From: Porphyromonas levii DSM 23370
GTDB taxonomy: Bacteria; Bacteroidota; Bacteroidia; Bacteroidales; Porphyromonadaceae
Direction of reading: 5' to 3'
DNA length: 38,963 bases
NCBI RefSeq assembly: GCF_000379925.1
Contig: NZ_KB904238.1
Location: 1-38,963, forward strand
Shown: positions 11,058 to 17,178 of the stretch, in pieces
Layout of the letters: every line of letters starts with the position of its first letter
Position numbering within the stretch: position 1 is the stretch's first letter
Program-made: the position numbers and the translations under genes
The notes under the pieces: generated by a model
Seen by the model: only the letters and a program-made list of their open reading frames with translations
What the model was told of the DNA's origin: nothing
Database searches by the model: none

Positions 11058-11204
11058 AGAGGTACTCTGTTTGTTGATGATAGTTGTTAGCTATGGTGGG
11101 AGGAAGTCAATCCCACGAATCGGCTTCCTATTAACTACGATAGACAAGTAAGGAATGCCGTGAGAGATAGTTGTGGCACTGAGCTAAGTCGCTTGTGCGG
11201 ACTA

Positions 11205-13277
11205 TTACTTCTTTCTCTTTTGCTCGAATTCAAATTTGGTAGAACTATCCTCTTGTAGAACTAATCGGGCATTGAACTTCTTACCAGCCTTGCTCGTCAA
11301 ACCTTTCAAGATAGGGGTACGTCCCTTGATTAGGAGGTCTCGGATATTCTCTTCAGAGAGATACGTACCGCATACTTCACGGAATATGTGGAAATCACAA
11401 TCATCATTCTTGCATCTTGCCACCTTGGCATAGATCCCCACACTCTCACGACCACACTTAGGGCAGTGATATGTAGGGTACCTTTGCTGTCTAGGTGCAG
11501 GGGCGAGTGAGAGCAACTCCTCGCAGATGGTGGAAACGTAGGAGTTGATGCCTTGTGCAAACTTACCCGCGTCCATACTTCCTGCCTCAATTGCAGCTAG
11601 TGCCACCTCCCACGCTCCTGTCATCTCCGCATTGGCAATGCGTTTGTCCTTAACGATTTCATAGACGGCTAATCCTTTCTCCGTTGGGACTATGCTCTTC
11701 TTCTCCCTACGGATATAGTCACGCAGGATAAGTGTCTCAATGATGTTGGCTCGTGTGGCAGGTGTGCCTATGCCACACTCTGCCAAAGCCTTTTTACTTG
11801 CAACATCCTCTACCTCCTTGCCAGCATGCTCCATAGCCGAGAGCAGGGTTGCTTCTGTATAGAGTGGCTTAGGCTTGCTCTTTTGCTCAATTACGTCTGC
11901 TTGTTGCAAGGATAAAGTTTGCCCCTCGGTCAAGTTGGGCAATGAGGACACAAGTGGCTCGTCTTCCTCGTTCTCTTTATGCTCTTGAGGAGTGGCACTC
12001 TGTACAGATTTCCAACCCAAAGAAACTTGACGGCACGCTTTCCAAACATAGCTGTTGGTCTCGTCCTTGAATAGTACCTGCATACGCTCCTCTTCTGAGT
12101 CTGCCGAGAAGGCTTCTGCAAAGCGGGTAACAATCATTTGATAAAGCGTGGTCTCATCTACCGACAATACCGATGTGGTTTCTCCCGTGGGGATAATGGC
12201 ATGGTGGTCGGTAACTTTGCTGTCATCTACGGAGTGGCGATTCAGCTCTTGTGGCAATGGTTTGCCAATCTTGCGAAGGAGGTCGGGAACTTCCTCAAAA
12301 ACATCTTCACTGATATATCGGCTACCCGTACGGGGATAGGTAGTGAACTTCTTCTCATAAAGCGACTGTGCGAGGGTGAGGGTCTTATCTGCAGAAAAGC
12401 CGTGACGTACATTAGCCTCCTTTTGCAGAGCGGTCAGGTCATACAAGAGGGGTGGAGCTGTATGCGTCACCTTTCTTGTGACCTCTGTGACCGTAAGCGA
12501 GCCGAGACTGCGTAATGAAGTGAGAGCAGTTTGGGCAGCAGCTTCATTATCAAAGTTCTGTAGGCTCACGGCTTTGATGGATAAGCCCTCGTCCTCTATC
12601 ATTGCAGAGAGCTTCCAATAAGGGACAGAGGTAAAGTCTCTATGCTCCATATAGCGATGACACACCATGGCCAAAGTCGGGGTCTGCACACGTCCTAGTG
12701 AGTAGCTTCCACGGTAAGCAATGGAGAGTGCTCGGCTAGCATTGATTCCCATCAACCAGTCAGCTTCTGCTCGTGCTTGAGCTGCGTAATAGAGATGGTC
12801 ATAATGACTTCCTGGCTTGATATTCGCTAGCCCCTCCCGGATAGCTTTGTCAGTAAGGGAGGAGATCCATAGGCGATCAAATGGCTTGTGACTGTTTAAG
12901 TGTCGGTAAATCCAACGAAAAATGAGTTCGCCCTCTCTTCCGGCATCTGTTGCCACAATAATACGATCTGACTGATTAAAGCAAGAGCTTATTGCCTTCA
13001 GTTGCTTGAGTGCTGCAGGGTCTTCGTGGTACTCTTTGTCCTTACGCACTTGTCGGACAATGAGCTGGAAAGGATTGGGGCAAATGGGCAATTCTTCTGC
13101 TTTGTAGGTAGAATAGCCGTAAGCTTCGGGCATGGCAAGTGTAATGAGGTGTCCCATAGCCCACGTGACGAGGTAGCCGTTTCCCGCTAAATAACCGTCT
13201 TGCTTTGTTGTCGCTCCAACGATTCGGGCTATATCTCGTGCTACCGAGGGCTTCTCAGCGATAATACATAAAATCAT
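11205..13277 (-). CDS. topB: DNA topoisomerase III
   Basis: A 690-residue type IA topoisomerase that relaxes or decatenates DNA, here presumably during excision or transfer of the element. The TOPRIM metal site has E8 (IIAEKPSVA) and D111 in TDAGREGE. The active-site tyrosine is Y314 in TTYPRTGSRYIS. SLGRVQTPTLAM (about 193-204) is the conserved domain I/III motif. A zinc-ribbon of the form CPKCG...CKNDDC lies near 610-635. The C-terminus ends in a repeat (LSEENIRDLLIKG, then SKAGKKFNARLVL) also found in the adjacent DUF3945 protein. A TopB homologue is a constant member of CTnDOT-type elements, where it was linked to excision. All catalytic residues are present. Confidence 0.93.
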   Translation of the reverse strand: MILCIIAEKPSVARDIARIVGATTKQDGYLAGNGYLVTWAMGHLITLAMPEAYGYSTYKAEELPICPNPFQLIVRQVRKDKEYHEDPAALKQLKAISSCFNQSDRIIVATDAGREGELIFRWIYRHLNSHKPFDRLWISSLTDKAIREGLANIKPGSHYDHLYYAAQARAEADWLMGINASRALSIAYRGSYSLGRVQTPTLAMVCHRYMEHRDFTSVPYWKLSAMIEDEGLSIKAVSLQNFDNEAAAQTALTSLRSLGSLTVTEVTRKVTHTAPPLLYDLTALQKEANVRHGFSADKTLTLAQSLYEKKFTTYPRTGSRYISEDVFEEVPDLLRKIGKPLPQELNRHSVDDSKVTDHHAIIPTGETTSVLSVDETTLYQMIVTRFAEAFSADSEEERMQVLFKDETNSYVWKACRQVSLGWKSVQSATPQEHKENEEDEPLVSSLPNLTEGQTLSLQQADVIEQKSKPKPLYTEATLLSAMEHAGKEVEDVASKKALAECGIGTPATRANIIETLILRDYIRREKKSIVPTEKGLAVYEIVKDKRIANAEMTGAWEVALAAIEAGSMDAGKFAQGINSYVSTICEELLSLAPAPRQQRYPTYHCPKCGRESVGIYAKVARCKNDDCDFHIFREVCGTYLSEENIRDLLIKGRTPILKGLTSKAGKKFNARLVLQEDSSTKFEFEQKRKK

Positions 13278-13307
13278 TTGTTATTCAACTATTTATTTGT
13301 AACTTTG
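13277..13307 (+). promoter_or_regulatory. Promoter divergent from topB
   Basis: TTTG at 13277-13280, a 19-bp spacer, and TAACTTTG at 13300-13307 fit the Bacteroidota consensus exactly. It points away from topB, its first bases touching the topB start codon. It would drive a transcript from about 13314 to the terminator at 13551-13578. Confidence 0.7.
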
Positions 13308-13313
13308 CGCTTG

Positions 13314-13578
13314 TTATTACTCGCACTTTATGGGGAGTATTTTCAGGCTTTTGTATAATCAGTTATATGCTGCCTCTATTAGTAAGTTTTACTGCAGATT
13401 GTCTTACAATTTTAAGTTTTACAAGAAAGGAGATACAGCTTATGGATTATATTGTATTGGCTCTTGGGGTTGTGGCAGATAAAGACCTTTATACATAAAG
13501 ATGATTATTCCCAAAACATATAGTGACTAACCCCACTGCCGCCACATACGGAGACTCGCAAAAGCGAGTCTCTTTTTT
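13314..13578 (+). ncRNA. Putative ~265-nt small transcript with an 18-codon ORF
   Basis: A consensus promoter on one side and an intrinsic terminator on the other delimit a short plus-strand unit in the 299-bp gap between topB and the DUF3945 gene. The only notable reading frame is 13441-13497 (MDYIVLALGVVADKDLYT). AAGGAGA lies about 10 bp before its ATG, which is unusual in this genome where such sites are rare. It may be a regulatory RNA, a small hydrophobic peptide gene, or a leader whose target gene has been lost. I do not recognise a known RNA family. Confidence 0.45.
13551..13578 (+). terminator. Intrinsic terminator
   Basis: GAGACTCGC at 13551-13559 and GCGAGTCTC at 13564-13572 form a perfect 9-bp stem with an AAAA loop, followed directly by TTTTTT. 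The T-run is on the plus strand, so it ends the short transcript that starts near 13314. It touches the stop codon of the minus-strand DUF3945 gene. The opposite strand has an A-run before the stem, so the hairpin could also close that gene's transcript, but less strongly. Confidence 0.85.
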
Positions 13579-14980
13579 ACATCTTGCGTCCGCGACGCTG
13601 TTGCTTCTTTTCGTCCTGCTTCTGCTGTTGGGGTGCAGTGGGTTGTGTCTGCCCAGACTTGAGAGGCTCCTTGATATACTTAGTAGCCTCATTGGTCTTG
13701 CCGTGATTATTCACGGCTACCTGCGTTTTGTGCTCTTCCGCCACGGCTTCGACCTTTCCCGCCCCTTGCTTCTTGTCAGGGTTCCATTTGTAGAAGCGTG
13801 GGCGGTTTTGCTCTTTGTCCATACGGACATAGGCATTGAAGGGTTGCCCCTCTTTATCGATCATGTTTTTGAGGTAAAGTGTGCGACCGTTGTCTAAGGC
13901 TTCTCGTTGCTTCTCTGACAGCTCTAGACCACAAAGTTTGCGAGGTGCCTTGCTTTGTTGACGATCTTGTCGCTGTTCCTGACGCTCTTTGAGACTCTTG
14001 TTCTCTCCGAAGATGAACTCAATGCCTTTCTTCTCTGCATTGACCTGAAGCGTAGCATCGAAGGATTTGCCACTCTTAGCGGTCATACCTTCAACTTTCA
14101 CCGCTTTGCCTTCCACTAGATCTTTGTATTGCTGATCAGAGAGCGTGACGCCTTTGATCTCTTGAGGAATGCTTACACGGTCGGCACGCAAGGCGATAAT
14201 CTCATTGGTCTGCGGGTCGATGGAGACGTAGGCTGCAAAAGGTTCTCCGCTCTTGGGTGTTACTTCGATGGTTTTACCGAGATTGCCGGTTGCGAGTAGT
14301 TGTTCCTTCTCTTCGGGGGAGAACTTGTAGCCCATATAGGGATAGTCGAGCTGTGGCTCTTTACGCATAGCGTGTATGGCTAACCCGATATTGCCTTCAT
14401 TATCTGTGCGAAAAGCAAGGCGAGCCTCTGTGTAGATAGTTGTATCTCCTATGGGGATGGCTATGGTCACGAGGTTACTCTTTTGCCAATTGAGCATCTT
14501 CTCTAGCTCACCACTCTGCTCTAACCGCTCACGGGAGAGTCCGAGACTGTCAAGCATCTTCCAGTCTACCGTGTCTGCATCAATGGCTGTGCTCTTCTTC
14601 TGCTGTGGCAGATAGTCTTCAAAGGGTACACCAACCTCTGCCAACTGCTGTCTGCTTTCAGGAGTCTCTCGGCTTTGAAGCAGAGTACGTAGGTTATCCA
14701 CGCCTTGCTCCACATTGTTTGCCAACACCTTGTATAGCCCGAAATGGGAGGGGTTGTTGAACTGCTTGAGAAAGTTGGTCATAAAGTTCTTCAGCAGTCC
14801 ATCTTTGCTGTTGAACTTTAGAAAAGCTGCCTGATTAGCTTCAAGTGGCTCAGTTGTTTTGAGCTTGCCCTTATCATCAATGCCCGAAACGATAGTGAGT
14901 TTCCCCGCTTCTTGCTGGTTCTTTACCTCGGTGCGGTCCTCTAAGACCAGCACATAGTTGTCATTGCTATTTGCTTCCAT
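13577..14980 (-). CDS. DUF3945 repeat protein
   Basis: A 467-residue protein with DUF4099/DUF3945 architecture, a standard neighbour of topB and the methylase-helicase on Bacteroidota ICEs. Residues about 1-210 form an N-terminal domain. Three repeats follow at about 217-265, 276-324 and 350-397. Each has an LS/FS start, a 'LlxG' step and a K-S-G-x-x-F-x-A strand (for example SDQQYKDLVEGKAVKVEGMT). The tail (about 400-467) is low-complexity, rich in Q, K and R, and probably disordered. The repeats resemble the C-terminal repeat of TopB, suggesting a shared DNA- or protein-binding role. No catalytic motif is seen. The cargo operon starts on the other side of its promoter region. Confidence 0.8.
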   Translation of the reverse strand: MEANSNDNYVLVLEDRTEVKNQQEAGKLTIVSGIDDKGKLKTTEPLEANQAAFLKFNSKDGLLKNFMTNFLKQFNNPSHFGLYKVLANNVEQGVDNLRTLLQSRETPESRQQLAEVGVPFEDYLPQQKKSTAIDADTVDWKMLDSLGLSRERLEQSGELEKMLNWQKSNLVTIAIPIGDTTIYTEARLAFRTDNEGNIGLAIHAMRKEPQLDYPYMGYKFSPEEKEQLLATGNLGKTIEVTPKSGEPFAAYVSIDPQTNEIIALRADRVSIPQEIKGVTLSDQQYKDLVEGKAVKVEGMTAKSGKSFDATLQVNAEKKGIEFIFGENKSLKERQEQRQDRQQSKAPRKLCGLELSEKQREALDNGRTLYLKNMIDKEGQPFNAYVRMDKEQNRPRFYKWNPDKKQGAGKVEAVAEEHKTQVAVNNHGKTNEATKYIKEPLKSGQTQPTAPQQQKQDEKKQQRRGRKM

Positions 14981-15019
14981 AATTCACTCTGTTTGATTTG
15001 AATAATACCTTTCAGACAG

Positions 15020-15027
15020 CAAATATA
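15020..15027 (-). promoter_or_regulatory. Possible -7 element for the DUF3945 gene
   Basis: CAAATATA on the plus strand is TATATTTG on the minus strand, matching TAnnTTTG, about 40 bp before the DUF3945 start codon. No good TTTG partner is found 19-21 bp upstream, so this is weak. Confidence 0.35.
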
Positions 15028-15101
15028 TGGGCTAAACTCACCTCTCCTAAGTCTCAGGTAATTATAAGGAAAGGTGGTGATGAAAAAGAAAAAAACAAGC
15101 C

Positions 15102-15128
15102 TGGGGTATACCACGAAAAACTACCCCA
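15102..15128 (+). promoter_or_regulatory. Candidate operator: inverted repeat upstream of the cargo operon
   Basis: TGGGGTA at 15102-15108 and TACCCCA at 15122-15128 are exact inverted copies with centres 20 bp apart, ending 2 bp before the -33 element. Such placement suits a repressor or activator dimer. The palindrome GGTATACC overlaps the left arm. The XRE-type remnant encoded first in the operon would be the natural ligand if it ever was intact. This is inference from position. Confidence 0.4.
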
Positions 15129-15130
15129 AA

Positions 15131-15161
15131 TTGCCTGAGTCAACTAAAATCAGTATCTTTG
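15131..15161 (+). promoter_or_regulatory. Promoter of the cargo (restriction-like) operon
   Basis: TTG at 15131-15133, a 20-bp spacer, then TATCTTTG at 15154-15161 match the Bacteroidota promoter. Transcription would begin near 15168. No other good promoter is seen before 23343, and the large genes overlap, so it probably drives the whole module. Confidence 0.7.
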
Positions 15162-15201
15162 AAGAGTCAAGACAACTCATTCTAGTTTGACAACAAAAAC
15201 G

Positions 15202-15351
15202 ATGTCAACCGACATCCGTTTCAGCAAAAAAATAAGTCAACCATTTTCAGGGAACGACAATTTGAACAGGCAACAGCCAACGCTTGAAGTTCTAAAAAAG
15301 ATAGCCTCTATCCTATCTGTGGAAATGAAAGATTTGATTGTGGATAAATAA
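15202..15351 (+). CDS. XRE-family regulator remnant (C-terminal part only)
   Basis: A 49-residue frame just downstream of the operon promoter. Its end, QPTLEVLKKIASILSVEMKDL, is the classic last portion of Cro/CI-type helix-turn-helix proteins (P-T/S-L-E-T/V-L-x-K-I-A-x-x-L). The preceding ~25 residues do not form the usual recognition helices, and an in-frame TGA at 15160-15162 prevents a full-length N-terminus. Control proteins of this type commonly precede restriction-modification genes. Here it is probably truncated and may no longer bind DNA by itself. It could also be a leader peptide kept for translational coupling. It ends 11 bp before the first methyltransferase. Confidence 0.5.
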   Translation: MSTDIRFSKKISQPFSGNDNLNRQQPTLEVLKKIASILSVEMKDLIVDK

Positions 15352-15362
15352 GATTAATAGCA

Positions 15363-16277
15363 ATGGCAAAAAAAACGATACGTGTTATTGACCTATTCGC
15401 TGGATGCGGAGGTTTATCTCTCGGTTTTTCAAATGCAGGCTTTGAGATAGCTGCCGCTTATGATTTTTGGGATGAAGCGATAGCCATATATAAACGCAAC
15501 TTTGATCACCCTATTTACAAGCGTGACTTAAATGATATTGATGATCTGAGTGATATGGAGGCATTGAGACCCAATGTGATTATCGGTGGCCCTCCTTGCC
15601 AAGACTATTCAAGTGCCGGACATAGGAACGAGAATCTTGGCCGCGCTCAACTCACTATTAAGTATGCCGAAATTATAACACGGATTCGACCGCAATTCTT
15701 CATAATGGAGAATGTTCCCAATATACAAAAGAGTGAGAAATTGGGAATTGTCTTATCCATGTTCAAAGAAGCAGGCTACGGAATAACTCGCATGGTAATG
15801 GATGCGAGTAAATGCGGTGTACCTCAAAAAAGAAGGCGATACATCGTCATAGGTGGTCTGAACGAGAATGATGGTTTCTTAGACAGCCTCCTATTAGAAG
15901 GACAGAGCGAAAAGAGTATGACATTGAGGGATTATTTTGGAGATTCGTTGGGATTTGAATATTATTTCAGAGTTCCACGTTCCTATTCACGACGTGGCAT
16001 ATTCAGTATTGATGAGCCAAGTGCAACTATTAGAGGCGTAGATAGGCCTGTCCCATCTGGATATTCTGGACACCCTAATGATCCAATTCCATTAAATCCA
16101 TCTATTCGAACACTTACGCCTCAAGAACGTAGCTGGATACAAACATTTCCATGCGATTTTGATTGGGGCGAAGGCAGCAAGACAAACTTAAATCTTGCAA
16201 TAGGGAATGCTGTGCCTGTAAAATTGGCAGAGTATATTGCACGATGCCTAAAACAGTATATCAATGGCAAAAAATAA
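15363..16277 (+). CDS. DNA cytosine-C5 methyltransferase, copy 1
   Basis: A 304-residue enzyme that transfers a methyl group from S-adenosylmethionine to C5 of cytosine at a specific site. All landmark motifs are present: I DLFAGCGGLSLGF (10-22), IV GGPPCQ with catalytic C79, VI ENV (116-118), VIII QKRRRY (155-160), and X AIGNAVPVKLAEYIA near 282-296. The short variable region between VIII and the SIDEPSATIRG block (about 165-215) should set the specificity. It is the first large gene of the operon and a close paralogue of the next, with identical length and C79 in the same place. It most likely protects one strand of the host site. The target sequence cannot be read from the protein. Confidence 0.95.
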   Translation: MAKKTIRVIDLFAGCGGLSLGFSNAGFEIAAAYDFWDEAIAIYKRNFDHPIYKRDLNDIDDLSDMEALRPNVIIGGPPCQDYSSAGHRNENLGRAQLTIKYAEIITRIRPQFFIMENVPNIQKSEKLGIVLSMFKEAGYGITRMVMDASKCGVPQKRRRYIVIGGLNENDGFLDSLLLEGQSEKSMTLRDYFGDSLGFEYYFRVPRSYSRRGIFSIDEPSATIRGVDRPVPSGYSGHPNDPIPLNPSIRTLTPQERSWIQTFPCDFDWGEGSKTNLNLAIGNAVPVKLAEYIARCLKQYINGKK

Positions 16278-17178
16278 CTATAGACTAATAGACCTCTTCG
16301 CCGGGTGCGGTGGAATGAGCCTCGGATTCCAAAATGCAGGATTTGAGGTTATTGCAGCGTATGATTTTTGGCAAGCAGCCATAGATATATATAAGGAGAA
16401 TTTCCAGCACCCTATTTACAAGGTTGATTTGTCTCAAAAGGATATAAGCGAAGAACTTGCGGCTGCAAACCCGGACATAATCATAGGAGGGCCACCATGC
16501 CAAGACTTTTCCATAGCGGGCAAACGCGAATTTGAAGGTAAACGTGCCAATCTAACCCTGATATATAGTAATATTATTTCAGCGGTTAAGCCTCGTTGGT
16601 TCGTCATGGAGAATGTGTATAATATAGAGAAATCTCCCGTGTTTGCACAAGCCGTATCAAACTTCCGAAAAGCTGGATATGGCATAACGAAACGAATATG
16701 GAACGCCAGTTATATGGGGGTTCCTCAAATGAGGAAACGATATTTTGTAATCGGAAAGCTTGGCGCACCCGATGATTTCCTCATGCGCAGTTTGTTAAAG
16801 GGACTTACTGAGAAACGCATGACAGTGAGACAATATCTAAAGGATTCTCCTTTGGATACAGAATACTACTATATGCACCCACGTAGTTATGCACGAAGAG
16901 CCATATTCTCTATTGATGAGCCAAGTGCAACTATTAGAGGCGTAAATAGACCGATTCCTTCTGGCTATCAATTCCATCCCGCAGATAAAACAAGAGACAT
17001 CAATCTTGTTCGCTCTCTTACTTCAAAGGAGCGGAGTTATTTGCAGACATTCCCTGCAGAGTTTATATTTGTAGGAGCTAAAACAGATATAGAGCAAGCC
17101 ATTGGCAATGCTGTGCCTGTCAAGATGGCTGAATATATTGCAAAGCGAATCATAAGATACATGATGGATTATGATTGA
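16264..17178 (+). CDS. DNA cytosine-C5 methyltransferase, copy 2
   Basis: A 304-residue paralogue of the preceding enzyme with the same motif spacing: I DLFAGCGGMSLGF (10-22), IV GGPPCQ with C79, VI ENV, VIII QMRKRY, and X AIGNAVPVKMAEYIA. It starts inside the previous gene (14-bp overlap) and overlaps the next by 8 bp. A 34-bp stretch at 16911-16944 is identical to 16007-16040 in copy 1, while most of the rest differs, showing an old duplication with one conserved or converted patch. Pairs of C5 enzymes are known where the recognition site is asymmetric and each strand needs its own enzyme. That explanation would fit here. Confidence 0.95.
   Translation: MAKNNYRLIDLFAGCGGMSLGFQNAGFEVIAAYDFWQAAIDIYKENFQHPIYKVDLSQKDISEELAAANPDIIIGGPPCQDFSIAGKREFEGKRANLTLIYSNIISAVKPRWFVMENVYNIEKSPVFAQAVSNFRKAGYGITKRIWNASYMGVPQMRKRYFVIGKLGAPDDFLMRSLLKGLTEKRMTVRQYLKDSPLDTEYYYMHPRSYARRAIFSIDEPSATIRGVNRPIPSGYQFHPADKTRDINLVRSLTSKERSYLQTFPAEFIFVGAKTDIEQAIGNAVPVKMAEYIAKRIIRYMMDYD

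Noticed and set aside
13314-13578. Retron or group II intron RNA
   Set aside because: No reverse transcriptase gene lies nearby, and no domain V-like or msr/msd structure is seen.
13523-13897. 124-codon plus-strand frame opposite the DUF3945 gene
   Set aside because: It spans the strong plus-strand terminator at 13551-13578 and is antisense to a well-supported gene.
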